From contig JAJHZJ010000756.1 of assembly GCA_023548195.1 (NCBI GenBank), positions 558,001-622,000 on the forward strand: 64,000 bases of DNA. Reading direction: 5' to 3'. The notes under the pieces were generated by a model, which was given only the letters and a program-made list of their open reading frames with translations, searched no databases and was not told where the DNA came from. This document shows positions 43,869 through 56,588 of this stretch, in pieces (position 1 is the first letter of the stretch; each line of letters begins with the position of its first letter). The translations under genes were made by a program, and so were the position numbers. This stretch comes from Bettongia penicillata ogilbyi. Its lineage: Eukaryota; Chordata; Mammalia; Diprotodontia; Potoroidae.

Positions 43869-44092
43869 GGTTGGTGGCACAGTAGAGCACTAGACTGAAG
43901 TCCAGAATATGCATCTTCCTGAGTTCAAATCTGAGCTCAGACAGACCCTAGGCAAGTCACTTAACCCTGTTTGCCTCAGTTTCCTCATTTGTAAAATGAG
44001 CCGGAGAAGGAAATGGCAGACTACTCCGTATCTTTGCCAAGGAAAAAAGAGTTGGACATGACTGAAACGTGAACAACAACAAATATTGAGCT
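43869..44092 (+). repeat. tRNA-headed SINE with RTE/BovB-like tail
   Basis: 'ggtggcacagtagagcacta', 'gagttcaaatctgagctcag', 'gcaagtcacttaaccctgtt', then 'gccggagaaggaaatggcag' and the RTE-type end 'gagttggacatgactgaaac', 'gtgaacaacaacaaa'. Confidence 0.85.
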
Positions 44093-44339
44093 TTACTCTC
44101 CTGTGCATTTCTGATTAGTGAATTAGGCAGATTCACAGTAGCAGTGAAAACAAACCATTTCTTTCCAGTTGGAAAGAAATTCCATCCTAGACTACTGGGT
44201 AAAACCTTCTTGCCTCCAGAAAACTGCCATGGGAATACTGGGTTCAGTCATAGGTAAATGTTCAAATTGAATCATCCCTTCACATTAAAAAAACAAAAAC
44301 AACTTCATTTTTGGCTTTTTAGTTAAATCTCATATTTTT

Positions 44340-44525
44340 ATCTCATATTAATAGTTCTGTGCTCTTGGGTTAATCATTTAACCTGCCCAAGCCTGTGTTT
44401 TCTTATCTGGAAATTACAGATAATAATCTCAGTCTTACATACTTCAAAGGGCTGTTAGAAGATTCAGATGAGCTAAGAGTAGTGTAAGTCATTTGAAAAT
44501 TATGATGTACTATGCAAAAATGTTG
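44340..44525 (+). repeat. 5'-truncated tRNA-type SINE
   Basis: 'taatcatttaacctgcccaa', 'gggctgttagaagattcaga', 'gtcatttgaaaattatgatg'. Diverged. Confidence 0.55.
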
Positions 44526-44799
44526 TTATTAATTTATTTAATTTTAAAGTATGACTCTTGGGCACCAGAGAATATAGGATATCTTGCCCATTCCCTCCTG
44601 GTGAAATAATTCTTTACTTACTGATTCTCTGTAAACCTTCATGTCTTCTCACTTGTCTGCTATCCAAGTCTCTGTTCTATATCAGCCATAGTTAACTGAA
44701 CTGAATGGAAATATGTGCTTAGCATCTGGCTTCCTAATTCAAATGGGCAGTATATACATCTGGGGAGAATGAAGCATAGTGTGCAAGGCAGCTGAGTGT

Positions 44800-45235
44800 A
44801 GGAATCTATGTCCTTTAATCCTTAGTTCCTCTGAATAGCTTTCAGTTTGTTAATATTCTTCCTAAAGTGCTCAGAAAACAGGGTGCAATGGCAATACTAT
44901 AGATATAATCATACTAGGACACAGTACATTGGGACATCATACCTATGTTAATACAGCCCAATGTCACATTACATTTTTTTGTTGTTGTTGTTCTTAGGTA
45001 TCACACTAATACTGATGATCCATACTGGGTTTGAAGTCCATGAAAAACTTCAAGACTTTTTCATGTTATCTGACCATGATAATCACTGAGGGAAGCATAC
45101 TGGTGGGGGCTTGTGAGCTATTAGAAAAATACCCCCAGTTCCTCAGTTCTTATCCCCTAATTATGTAGTTAATTTTTCAAATGCAAGTGTTCTACTTTAT
45201 GCTTCTCCTTATAAGAAGGAGAGAATGACATTCAG
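44800..45235 (-). repeat. CR1/L3 LINE fragment
   Basis: Reads as the complement of the CR1 3' portion: 'ttcttcctaaagtgctcaga', 'gttaatacagcccaatgtca', 'tgaagtccatgaaaaacttc', 'gcaagtgttctactttatgc'. Ancient and decayed. Confidence 0.6.
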
Positions 45236-45354
45236 AAAGATAAGTTGGGTAAGTATTTAGGATTTTGGTTAATTGCTATCTGTTTTGACCTATGTCTTTA
45301 TGCTAAAAAGTTTTTGCCTCAGTTTTCTTAATACTGATGAAAACTCACAAAATG

Positions 45355-46345
45355 ACCTAATTTTAGAGTTGGAAGGGGCCTCATCTAGACCAAGGCATAT
45401 CTAAAATGCCACTATAGCATACCTGACAAGTGGTTTTCTACCCTCTGTAGAAGACCTTTTAAAAAAGTGTAACTCCAAACTTCCTGAGGTAGCCCATTCC
45501 CCTTTTGAGCAGCTCTAATTCTTAGAAATTTTTTCCTTGCATAAAAAACATATTTTTCTCCTTTGGAACTTCTAACAGCATTTGTGGTTTTTCTTTCTGG
45601 AAACCAGACACAATAAGATACTTCTTTCATATGACAACTCTTTATATACTTGAAGACAAGATATCATGTGCCCTAGTAAACTTCCAGGCTAAACTTCCTG
45701 TTTCCTTCAACTATAATACTTTACCATCCTGGTTGCTACCTCTAGATACTCTACAGCTTCTCAATGTCCTTCTAAAAGTATGGTGCCCAGAACCAAGCAC
45801 AGGGCTCTAGATATTACCTTTATTTCTCACCAGACTACACTCTGGACTACTCTGTCATGCACCAGAAGCCTCTTCATCCTGGAAGATCACTCCAGCTTTG
45901 GACTTCACACCTTGGAAGTGTCCTGACATGTATGACCTCTGTCTCTAATGGGATGATTCCTCCTAGAAGCTCTGTTTAAGGGGGGAGAGGCAGGCCAGTC
46001 GTGTCTTCTTTTCTGTCTTCGCCCTCCTCCTTACTCCACTTTTCAGCTTCCTGTTATGTGTGATCTTCCCCATTAGAATGTAAACCTCCTGGAGGGCAAT
46101 TTATGTTCCCAGTGCTTAACACATACCTGGCATATAGTAAATGTTTAATAAGTGTTCATTGAACAATTACCTTATTAGGTCAGAGGACAGGAAGGAACTA
46201 TGACCTTAGGAGTTTCACTTCCCTTAATACAATCCAAGATTGCATTAATTTTTTGGTTGCCCCATTTTATTACCAACTCATTGAGTTTTCAGTTCATCAT
46301 AATATTGCCTTCTGTATTTCCTGAAGCATTATTGAGAAAAGTTGG
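45355..46345 (-). repeat. CR1/L3 LINE 3' portion, interrupted by a SINE
   Basis: Starts with the complement of the CR1 terminus ('ttagagttggaaggggcctc', 45363). It continues through 'catcctggttgctacctcta' and 'caatgtccttctaaaagtat', and resumes at 46185 ('aatccaagattgcattaatt', 'gttgccccattttattacc'). The middle is occupied by the SINE at about 45845-46172. CR1/L3 elements are among the oldest LINEs in mammals. Confidence 0.7.
45845..46172 (+). repeat. CORE-SINE inserted into CR1/L3
   Basis: Its tail is clear: 'cattagaatgtaaacctcct', 'ccagtgcttaacacatacct', 'agtaaatgtttaataagtg'. The head boundary is uncertain. Confidence 0.6.
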
Positions 46346-47339
46346 GTTCGGTCCCTGACATTGGACCCAGGCCCAGGTAGAGGCAGTTGGAAAAGGGCCC
46401 ATATCATGTTTCTACATTCATCCCTTTTTTCTAGCACTAAGTCTCTGTTTGCTTTTTGAGGCCAAGGACCTTATTTCAGGTAACTACCTATCTGTTGGCA
46501 ACTGTTTGCTTCCATGGTTAGCTCTTATGTCCCTTCTTCCTATGTGCCCAGCTGTAGCATCTTCTACCCAAATCCTTTGTCCCAAAGGAATTTTGTAGAT
46601 GAGGAAACTGGGGCTAAGAGTAATCAAATGACCTTCCTTATATAGATAAGCTGAATTGGATGGGGATTAGAAAATGGTGATGTAGCATAGAAAGGGAATG
46701 ATTTTTGCTTAGGCAGATGACAGTTCAATATCACCAAAATTAGCAAAGGAAGATTACCTATAGGTAAGAAATGATATTATGAAAAAAATAGGTCATGTTT
46801 TACACACTGCACTGGTAGTTACAAAATATGAAAAAGATATAGGGAAAAGTACCTATCATTTAGTGTAGATCTCTGGATGATCAGTTGGAAAATATGGACA
46901 AGAATCATATAGAATGAGATAAAGAAAAGAATGGGTTGTAATATCTATCAATGGAGAGAATATTCATATTGATAAGATCAAAAAAATTATTTTAAATATA
47001 ATTTTCCATTCATATCTATATCTATATGTTTCTAGCAGTCTGTGGCATTAAAGGTGTTTAGCTGAGAACTGGTCATTCTCTCTTGGCTGGCTCTTATGCT
47101 TGTGTGGATGCTATTTGTTGTCCCAGCCCTTCCTTTAAGAAGATAATATTCTCTTTCAACAATTCCCTTGACTCTTTAGGGGATGGGCTTCCCTTAAAAC
47201 CTGTACTGAATTACAATCTCACAAATTACATCAGCTAGGGGCTGAGGGGTGGATTGGGGGCGGTGCTTTGTCCTTGACACATTCGGGGCCTCCTGTATGC
47301 TCTGCATCCAGTGTTTCTGGAAAATATAAGAGTTCAAAA
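46346..47339. other. No gene recognised
   Basis: Contains one SINE scrap near 46590 ('gatgaggaaactggggcta'). Otherwise no repeat or exon is supported. This kilobase would be the first place to look for a further exon of the 41620 gene. Confidence 0.45.
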
Positions 47340-47765
47340 AAACACATTCAAGGGACTTCTTAACAGAGAATAACTAAACAACTTGTGATACATGACTAAT
47401 GAGGCATTGCTGTGCCCCAACAAGCAATGAATATGAAGAATTTACTGAAACACAAAAAGACTTACATGAACAAATCTGTAATGAAGTTTCATTATTGAGA
47501 CCAAGCTTGGCCCCTGAAAAGGGTTGGGAAAATACATTTCCCTCACTTCACTGTAGAGATGTGGGACCATGGGTGTGGAATGTCATCTATGTTGCCAGAT
47601 ACAGTTGATGGTTTCTGCTGAACCATTTGTTTGTTTTCCCCCTTTCACTTTTTAAATCTTGGTTATGTGGAAATGTTCATCGGGTAGGAACACACACATA
47701 TATTTATGTATGTGTGTGTGTATATTTTCCAGAAATAAATACTATGTAAAATAAAAGATTAAAAA
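47340..47765 (+). mobile_element. L1-type 3' end, 5'-truncated
   Basis: 'aacaacttgtgatacatgac', 'agacttacatgaacaaatct', 'gaccaagcttggcccctgaa', then an A/T-rich end 'ataaaagattaaaaatagg'. The 69-codon open frame at 47399 is this ORF2 tail, not a gene. Confidence 0.65.
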
Positions 47766-48394
47766 TAGGTGGAATTTTTAAAATGTTTGGTTTTCTTAAT
47801 TCAGACCTAGTGATTTTCTCTTGCTCACAGAAAGTATCTTTAGTTATCCACTTCCTCCTACACACAGTTACTTCTCCAAACTAAATTAATCTCTGATACT
47901 TTTCTCTTACACACACTATTTCTGTACAAACCTCAGACTCACTATACACATGTTCTCATACACATACACACATTCAAACACAAATTTAACCATGAACCAA
48001 AAACTTTTTACAGTAGTCTGTTAAACATAAACCTAAATTTCTCCAGCAAGATAAATTGATATTTAGCCAATTTTTCAGTCTTAATGTCTGTCAGTACCTA
48101 TAAAGTAGAATTGATAAGTGATTAAAAAGCTGCCATTTCCCCTTCTCTCCCTTTCCCCTCCCCACAAAGGTTTAAAACTTTGAAGAATGTCTCCTCTCCT
48201 AGTGAATGGCCTTGGAACACTCTTACCTTCTGGCAAAGATTAAAACCTTGCAATGTGGATACATACATATACAAGTTATTTAAAATTATTACAGAAGGAG
48301 GTGAATGTGGTGTCATTAATTATTGAGACTTTTGGTAAGATGGTATTTGTGGTGGAATAGAAAGGCATAATTTGTTCAGTCATCTTTATTGAGC
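47766..48394. other. No gene recognised
   Basis: AT-rich with scattered CACACA runs (47915-47985). Nothing supported. Confidence 0.45.
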
Positions 48395-49005
48395 TCTTTA
48401 TGGCATGGGACACTGGTGACCACACCCTCCTACTGGATACTCTGTCTTCTATCAGTTTTCATGACACTACTCTTTTTTGGTTAATTTCCTATCTGATTAC
48501 CCCCTCAATTTCCTTTACTAACTCATACTACATAGCATGCCTTCTAACTGTAGATGTCCCAAGTCTCTGTCCTGGACCATTTTCTCTGTGCTTCCTTCTT
48601 TGGTAACATCATCAGCTTTCATGGTTTAATTATCATCTCTATGCAGATGATACACAGATGAACATATCCAACCCTAGTCTTTCTTGTGAACTGCAGTTCT
48701 ATATAACCCATACCCAACTCCCTCCTTCCTTCAGCCATATAAAGTCTCTTTCTTCTTTCAGGATAGAGCTCAAGCTTACATGAAGCCTTTCCTGATACCC
48801 TAAAATACTAATGCCTTCCCTTCTTAATTGCCTTGCATATATTTTCTTTATACTTATATACTTATGTATCTACTTGCCTCTTCTTCCCCCACCCCCAAAC
48901 ATTAGAATGTAGGCTCCTTGTAATTGTATACCTGTTGTTTAGCACAGTGTCTGACATAGAGCAGATGCCCAATAAATAGCATTGATTCATTGAGTGACTT
49001 GACTA
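48395..49005 (+). repeat. L2 LINE fragment (RT piece joined to 3' end)
   Basis: 48395-48710 matches the L2 RT core: 'ttttcatgacactactcttt', 'gtagatgtcccaagtctctg' (VPQGSVLGP region), 'tctatgcagatgatacacag' (ADDT motif). 48712-49005 is the L2 3' end: 'aggatagagctcaagcttac', 'gcctttcctgatacc', 'gcacagtgtctgacatagag', 'aataaatagcattgattca'. The piece between RT and 3' end is deleted. Confidence 0.75.
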
Positions 49006-49266
49006 ACTCTCTACCTGTATGATAAAGTCATTGCTTAGAAAGTAAAAAATATTTACAAAGATTTTGGAATTTATTCTGAACAACAATAACTAGTTGAAGT
49101 GGAAGCAAAGGGAGCAGTATAGTAGATGTGCCTTACACATAAAAGGGATGTAATGAGTGTTTATTAAATAGAGGAACCTTAATAAAAGGTTATATATCTT
49201 CTTAGATTTACAAGAGAAGGGAAGGTAATGCTGTCCAATGTGAGAATGCATATGAAACTTTAAGAA

Positions 49267-49280
49267 AAGCATATTTAGAA
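49267..49280. repeat. Left 14-bp target-site duplication of the 49281 composite
   Basis: AAGCATATTTAGAA, exactly repeated at 52865-52878. Confidence 0.85.
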
Positions 49281-50129
49281 GAATCTAGCCAAGATGGTGG
49301 AAGAGCAGGAAATAGTACATCTGAGCTCTCCCACACAAAAATCTGGAAAATCACTAGACCAAGTTCTGATAAAAAAAAAATTCAATAAAAAGTGACAGTG
49401 AGTTATTTTTCCAGCTCAGGTCAAAACAGGGAGACATAAGTCTGTGTATACTGGGGGTGTAGTATACCCAGGAGTGTACATCATATGGAGCTTTCCATTG
49501 TGGGGACAGAATAGTACAAAACCAAGTAGTAGCTGTGTGGTTCTGACTCTGGGAGTGAAGCAGAGTCTCATATGAAGATCTCAATCTAGTATGAAACACA
49601 TACAGAATAACTGGGGCAAGAAGCCCAGACAAAAGGAGAGCCTACAGTTCTCTCAAATTGAACCTTCAGAGTTTTCCATATGTCTAACCAGTCATTGACT
49701 TCAGCAATAGTCTAGTGGAGCTCAAATCAGGACCTCCGATCAAAACCCAAGTTTGCAGAACTGAGACAAGGAGGGTAACACTTAGATTTTGCCCTGGATT
49801 AGACTGCTTGGGGCATGCTAAAACATGAAGTTTGCAGCCTGAGCTGTCCTTGAGATCTTAGAATAACATTATACACTTAGAAAGCATCCACAAGACCAAC
49901 CACAGTCCATTCCTTTCCCCTACAAGTGTACAAATTCTGCCCCTAACAAAAAGTCTAAAGTCAGGAAGTCAAGTGGGCATAGATGAGCTAACAAAACAGA
50001 GCTATAAGGATGACAGGAACACTCAAGAGAGAAACCCAGAAATAAAGGATGACTGCAAAGTATCTACAAGCAAACCTCAAAGAGAAAACACAGCTTTGGA
50101 TATAAGTTCAACTAGAATCCCCAGAAGAG

Positions 50130-50960
50130 ATGAAGTATGAGTTTAAAAAGAGCTGAAAGGATTTTTAAATATGACTGTAGCAGAAGAAATTGGCATGCTG
50201 GGGCAAAATGGAAAACAGATGGGAGCTACAGAAGAAAAATTGGAAATAGAATGAATAGCTTTGCACAAAATGTTTAAAACCTTACATAAGCAACAGACTC
50301 CTTGAAAATTAGAGTGGGCCAAATAGATGTTAATGACTTTATGAAGCAGCTAGAAATATTAAAAAAAAGTCAAAAGATTACAAAATTAGAATGTGTAAAG
50401 GTGTAAAAAATAACTGGCCTAGAAAATTGATCAAGGATATATACTTTAAGAATCATTTGATTATCTCGTGGGGGGGGGGCGGAAATAGAAGAGGAAGAGC
50501 CTAGAAAGTATATTTAAAAAAAAAAATCACAAAATAAAATTGCCCAGATCTCTTAGAATCAGAAGGCAAAGTGGAAATAAGACTGAAAATTTACCAATTT
50601 ACCTCCTGCAAATAAAACTCAAATGAAAACTTCGGAAACTTTCCAGTAAAAATCCAGAGCTCAACAGGTCACAAAATAAATGCTGTAAACACTCAGAAAG
50701 AAAAAATTTCAAGTATTGAGTCACAGTCCAAATTACACAAGATTTAGCAGCCAATATTTTTTAAGAAGTGAAAACCTTGGAATTCAGTGTTCCAGAAGGA
50801 AAAACACAGTTTCCTCAGCAACAATGAGTATCATCCTGTAGAGGCCAAAATGGTCTTTTGATGAAATAGAGGACTTCAGGCATGCCTATTGAAAAGGCAA
50901 GAGCTGTGAAGAACTCTGGAATACAAACACAAAGGTCAAGAGAAAGATACAAAGATAAAT
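50130..50960 (+). pseudogene. Strongly decayed ORF1
   Basis: Not open for more than a few tens of codons, but the order of remnants is that of LINE ORF1. The coiled-coil end is 'RVGQIDVNDFMKQLEI'-like (50315-50355). 'ITGLENXSRIYTLRII' (50410-50455) aligns with 'TTDLENRSRRDNLKIM'. 'LPSCK' (~50600) stands at the SPPER position, then 'KINAVNTQKEKISSIE' (50677-50720) and 'FLSNNEYHPVEAKMVF' (50810-50855) at the YPAKLSIIL-QGKIWSF position. A 10-base G-run (50471-50480) interrupts it. It belongs to an older subfamily than copies A-G. RNA-binding protein family; not functional. Confidence 0.65.
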
Positions 50961-51159
50961 ATGAGATACAATCATAAGGAATCAGAGGATGAACAGTTTC
51001 CATTTTAATATGGGGGGGGTGATACATGTGTCCCCTCAAAACTCTATCATCCTTAGGGGTCATAGAAAGGAGTTTAATAAGACAAGAGGGTCTGGGAGTG
51101 GTTTTATTATTTTTAAGAATCTTAAAGGAAAAGGAGGCAGAAAGTAATACACTAGGGGA

Positions 51160-51164
<5 letters not shown>

Positions 51165-51194
<30 letters not shown>
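51165..51194 (+). repeat. (GA)n tract
   Basis: Thirty bases of GA within the LINE spacer. Confidence 0.95.
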
Positions 51195-51197
<3 letters not shown>

Positions 51198-52864
51198 GGA
51201 GGAAATTATTTTAGAGTGTTTAAGTAGAAAACTACAAACAGAGAGAAAGGGAGGGGAGCAAGCAACACTTGAACATCACTTTCATCTAAATTTGTCAAAA
51301 GAGGAAAGAATACACACACACACACAGACACACACGGAGTTGTGTGCATTTCATTCAACTGGGAAACGGGAAGGGGAGAAGGGAACAAAAGGAGGGTAGT
51401 TTAAGGGAAAAATTAATCCTAAGAAAAATAAATACTATGTGGAGTATATCACAATAAGGGCTTAAGAGGATGAAAAGAATGAAAGGCTAAGAACGAGAAT
51501 ACCTAGAGTGCTGATATTGAGCACACTCCTTTCCACTCTATTCTTTATTATAAAGGGATTGACTGAGTAGAAACTGATAAATGAAATGACAACCATGATT
51601 CAGAGGACTCATGATGGAACCTAAATTCATCTCCTGACTGAGAAGTGATAGACTCAGGATGTAAATAGGTAGATAAAGATATAGATATAGTGTGACATAG
51701 TCAATGCAAGAATTTATCTTGCTTCACTATTCATAATTGATACAAGGGTTTTATTTTGCTTTTTCTGGGGTAGGGGACGATTTGAGGGAAAGAAGGTTGA
51801 TTTGTGTTCATTAAAATTAATTTTTAAAAAGTTACAGTTATTAGTTATAGAATACAGTTAAAATTAAAAGTAAATAGTAAAGTGGGAAAAATCTTTGCAA
51901 CAAGTTTCTCACATAAGAGTCTTATTTCCAAGATATATAAAAAACTGATTCAAATTTGTAAGACTAAGAGCCATTTCCCAATTGATAAATGTCAAAGGAT
52001 ATGAAGAGGCCATTTTCAAAGAATGAATTCAAATTGTCAATAGTCACATTTTTAAAATGCTCCAAATCACTAACAGTTTAAGAAGTTCAAATTAAAGCAA
52101 TGCTGAGTTCTACCCCACATTCCTCAGATTGGCAGAGTTACCAAAAAAAGAAAATGACAAGTGTGAAAAGGGTTGTGGGAAAGCAGGCACATTAATGCTT
52201 TGTTGGTAAATTTGTGAATTGGTCTAACTATTCTAGGAAGCAATTTGGAACTGCGTACCCAAAATTACTGAATTGTATGTATCATTTGGTACAGTGATAT
52301 CATTATTAGGCTTATATCCCAAAAAAGATCAAAGAAAGAGTGAAGGATCAAAAATATTTATAGCAGCTCTTTTTGTAGTGCCAAAGAATTGTAAACTAAG
52401 AAGGTGCTTATCAGTTTGGGAATGGCTTTACTATATTATATTATGTTTATTATATGAATGTACTAGAAATCATTATGCCATAAGAAATACAAAAAGAATG
52501 GTTTTAGAAAAACCTGGAAATACTTATATGAACCGATGCAGTTACAAGAGAACAATTTATACAATAAGAACAACATTGTAAAGAAAAAGCAACTTTGAAA
52601 GATTTGAAACCTCTGATCAATGCAATGACCAGTCATGATTCCAGTAGTCTGAAAATGATGAATGCTACACCTATCCTGACAGAGAGATAATAGACTCAAG
52701 AAGCAGAATGAGCCATATATTTTACACGGCCTTTGTGAGAATTCATTTTGCTCGACTATGTATATTTCTCATAAGACTTATTCTTTTTTCTTTTTTATTT
52801 CAGTGGTGGTGGGGAGAGAAAATAAATGCTTGTTAATTAAAATTAAAAGATAACTTCTAAAAGC

Positions 52865-52878
52865 AAGCATATTTAGAA
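52865..52878. repeat. Right 14-bp target-site duplication of the 49281 composite
   Basis: Exact match to 49267-49280. Confidence 0.85.
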
Positions 52879-53135
52879 AAGGTAAACTTTTTGTTTCAAC
52901 ATAGAGAATATAAATTATGAGGCTCCAGCCTTTAATGGTAAAAATCAAAATATATCTGATAATACTTCCTCATTTATACCTGTTTGAAAATTTTGCTCAC
53001 TTCAAAGGTCAGTCCAAGTTTAACTTCCTATAAAAGTATTTTTCTGATTCCTGCAGCTGTTCAAGCTCTTCCCTCTTCTCTCTTCCAAAATTACTTTACA
53101 TTCTTCAGGGGAGCTACAAGCAAGAATGACGAAAG

Positions 53136-55935
53136 TGGGGGAGGAGCCAAGATGGCGGAGTAGAAAGACTCATGTATGCTAGCTCCGAACCCACAGCCCA
53201 TAAATTTTCTGTAAAAAGAACTCCCCACAAATTCTGGAGCAGTGCAAGCCATGCAGCAATGCAGTGGAGGAGATGTCCATTCCAGAGAGCCCTAAAAAAC
53301 CAGCCCCAAAGGTCCATCACGCACTGGACCCAGAGCGGAGCCCCTGCCCTGCCTGTGTGGCCCCGAGAGGAGCAGATCCGAGCAGGCTTTAGGGACGGAA
53401 CTTCCAGTGGCTGGGAAGGTCCCTCCACCCACAGGCACTACAGGTCAGTGAGAGAGACTTCTGGGCTGGCCAAGAGGGGAGCAGGGTGTCTCCATAACTC
53501 AGGCCCCCTCAGGAGGCAATGGCAGAGGCAGTGGCAGCCAGGATCTCCCAGAGCAGAGAGGACCTCAGATCCATTACTGAAGGTCTCCGCATAAACCCCC
53601 TGAGGGAACTGAGCCTGGGAGGCGGCCCTGCCCCCACCCAAGCACCAGAACTTAAGCTCACATTGAATAGCAGCCGCCCACAACTGAAAGCCCTGAGGCT
53701 TGGGAGCAGCATTTGAATCTCAGACCCCAAGCACTAGCTGGGCAGATCTAGGCAGGGGTGGAGAGGAATCTCAGAAGTCAAGTAACTGGCTGGGAAAGTG
53801 CCCAGAAAAGGGAAGAAAAATAAGACCATAGAAGGCTACTTTCTTGGTGAACAGATGTTTCCACCTTTTATTTCTGATGAGGAGGAACAATGCTTACCAT
53901 CAGGGAAAGACATAGAAGTCAAGGCCTCTGTATCCCAAACATCTGAAATAGATATCCAATGGGCTCAGGCCATGGAAGAGCTCAAAAAGGATTTTGAAAA
54001 TCAAGTTAGACAGGTGGAGGAAAAACTGGGAAGAGAAATGAGAGAGATACAAGAAAAGCATGAAAAACGGGTCAATACCCTGCTAAAGGAGACCCAAAAA
54101 AATGCTGAAGAAAATAATACCTTGAAAAATAGGCTAACTCAATTGGCAAAAGAGGTTCAAAAAGCCAATGAGGAGAAGAATGCTTTCAAAAGAAGAATTA
54201 GCCAAATGGAAAAAGGCGGTTCAAAAGCTCACTGAAGAAAATAGTTCTCTCAAAATTAGAATGGAACAGATGGAGGCTAATGACTTTCTGAGAAACCAAG
54301 AATTCACCAAACAAAACCAAAAGAATGAAAAAATGGAAGAGAATGTGAAATATCTCATGGGAAAAACAACTGACCTGGAAAATAGATCCAGGAGAGACAA
54401 TTCAAAAATTATGGGACTACCTGAAAGCCATGATCAAAAACAGAGCTTAGACATCATCTTTCATGAAATTATCAAGGAAAACTTCCCTGATATTCTAGAA
54501 CGAGAGGGCAAAATAAGTATTGAAGGAATCCATCTATCACCACCTGAAAGAGATCCAAAAAGAGAAACTCCCAGGAACATTGTGGCCAAATTCCAGAATT
54601 CCCAGGTCAAGGAGAAAATCTTGCAAGCAGCTAGAAAGAAACAATTCCAGTATTGTGGAAATACAATCAGGATAACACAAGATCTAGCAGTTTCTACATT
54701 AAGGGATCAAAGGGCATAGAACAGGATATTCCAGAAGTCAAAGGAACTAGGACTCAAACCAAGAATCACCTACCCAGCAAAACTGAGTATAATAGTTTAG
54801 GGGAAAATATGGTCTTTCAATGAAACAGAGGACTTTCAAGCATTCTTGATGAAAAGACCAGAGCTGAAAAGAAAATCTGACTTTCAAACACAAGAATGAG
54901 AAGAAGCATGAAAAAGTAAACAGCAAAGAGAAGTCATAAGGGACTTATCAAAGGTGAACTGTTTACACTCCTACATGGAAAGACAATATTTGTAACTCTT
55001 AAAACTTTTCAATATCTGGGTAATTGGTAGGACCACACACACACACGCACAGAGGCACACACACATGTACATGCATGCATGCACACACACATACACACAT
55101 ACACACACATACAGAGACAGAGAGCACAGATTGAATTGAATAGGATGGGACCATATTTTAAAAACGGTGAGAGAGAAATGTAGTGGGAGGAGAGAGGGTG
55201 AAATGGAATGGGGTAAATTATCTCTCATTCAAGAGGCAAGCAGGAGACATTTTAGTGGAGGGAAAAAGAGGAGAGCTGAGAAAAAAACATGAAGTTTACC
55301 CTCATCACATTCGACTAAAGGAAGGACTAAAATGCACACTTATTTTGGTATGAAAACCTATCTTACAATACAGGAAAGTGGGAGAGAAGGAGATAAGAAG
55401 GGTTGGGGGGATGATGGGAGGGAGGCTAATGGGAGGAGGGAGCAATTTGATGTCAACACTCAGGGAGAGACAGGATCAAAAGAGAGAATAGAAACAATGG
55501 GGAGCAGGATAGGATGGAGGGAAATACAGTTAGTCTTACACATCACGACTATTATCAAAGTCATTTGCAAAACTACACAGATATGGCCTATATTGAATTG
55601 CCTGCCTTCCCAAAGGGAATGAGTGGGGAGAGAGGGATGGGGAGAATTTGGAACTCAAAGTTTTAGGAACAACTGTTTAGTATTGTTCTTGCTACTAGGA
55701 AATAAGAAATACACTTAATGGGGAATAGAAAGTCATCTGGCCCTATAGGACAAAAGAGAAGATGGGGACAAGAGAAGGGAGGGATGATAGAAGAGAGGGC
55801 AGATTGGTGATAGGGAAAATTAGAATGCTTGGTGTATTGGGGTGGGGGGAGGGGATAAAAGGGGAGAAAATTTGGAACCCAAAATTTTGTGAAAATGAAT
55901 GTAAAAAGTCAAATAAATTTATGTTAAAAAAAAAA
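53136..55935 (+). mobile_element. HAL1-like element, copy G
   Basis: Plus-strand ORF1-only LINE of 2.8 kb. 5' end 'ggaggagccaagatggcgg', GC-rich 5' UTR to 53797, ORF1 (53798-54899), (CA)n (55034-55110), spacer, two 3' UTR modules, 'caaataaatttatgtt' and an A12 tail (55925-55937). An imperfect duplication (AATGACGAAAG 53125-53135; AATGAGAAAAG 55936-55946) flanks it. Very similar to copies C and E throughout, including the 5' UTR. Confidence 0.85.
53798..54899 (+). pseudogene. ORF1 of copy G (lost start, one frameshift, one stop)
   Basis: The usual ATG is GTG at 53798 (aaaGTGcccagaaaag versus aaaATGcccagaaaa in copy C). The frame is then open through the acidic region and coiled coil to 54235. 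One extra base at about 54213 (AAAAAGGCGGTT versus AAAAAGAGGTT) shifts it, and the second frame continues through RRM ('KIMGLPESHDQKQSLD', 'RNIVAKFQNSQVKEKIL') to a TGG-to-TAG stop at 54717-54719. The C-terminal domain follows to TGA at 54897. LINE ORF1 family; RNA-binding trimer in active relatives. Confidence 0.85.
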
Positions 55936-55946
55936 AATGAGAAAAG

Positions 55947-56174
55947 GACTGAAGAACTCGCTTACAGCAAATATAGAGAGTAGAAGAATTTCATAGTGAC
56001 TTACAGAGTGTTCAATTAAAACATTTCTTCCATGACCAAGTAATTACTATCCTACTATCTATGTTCAAAGTTCAGATTAGATTCCTTTTTGGAACAGAAT
56101 GTAAAGGGGATTAAGAAGTACTCCTTTACTCTCCAAATTATCAGGGAGAATGAAGGCTCCCTTTGAAGAAGAAA
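55947..56174. other. No gene recognised
   Basis: Short unique-looking gap between copy G and an L1 ORF2 fragment. Confidence 0.45.
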
Positions 56175-56588
56175 GTAATTAATGAAACAGAAGAAATACA
56201 CAATAACAGAAGGAAATGAGTGCAATAATCTAGTATTTGATAAATCCCAAGATCCTAGATATTTAAGTAAGAACTCAGTATTTAACAAACTGCTGGGAAA
56301 ACTGGAAAGTAATTTGGCAGAAACTAGGCATAGACCAACTTCTCACACTTCATACAAAAATAAGCTGAAAAAGTATACATGATTTTGACATAAAGGGTGA
56401 TATTATAAGCAAATTATAACATTATCTCCTACAGATAGGAGAAGAGGTCATATCCAAAGAAGAGACAGAGGTGCACAGGAGCTAAAATTGACAGTTAGCA
56501 TTCCATAAAATTTAAAAACTTTTTGAAAAACAAAACCAATACAAATTAGAAATAAAGCAGGAAACTGTGTGAGGGAGAAAATTTTTTT

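Larger units (their letters stand above)
49281..52864 (+). mobile_element. Composite L1/HAL1 insertion with one target-site duplication
   Basis: An older LINE with 5' end 'gccaagatggtggaagagc', 5' UTR, decayed ORF1 (about 50130-50960), purine-rich spacer with (GA)n (51165-51194), and a first L1 3' end (51590-51830; 'tgatagactcaggatgtaa', 'cttcactattcataattg') with an A/T-rich tail. It is followed at once by about 1 kb of L1 ORF2 tail and a second 3' end (51832-52852). The same 14-bp duplication encloses everything. ORF2 is absent from the first part, so it is also an ORF1-only element. Confidence 0.7.

Noticed and set aside
47399..47608. 69-codon open frame as an exon of the 41620 gene
   Set aside because: Its DNA matches the L1 ORF2 tail and 3' UTR ('agacttacatgaacaaatct', 'aagcttggcccctgaa').
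48400..48606. Short protein with hydrophobic segments
   Set aside because: It is the decayed reverse-transcriptase core of an L2 element.
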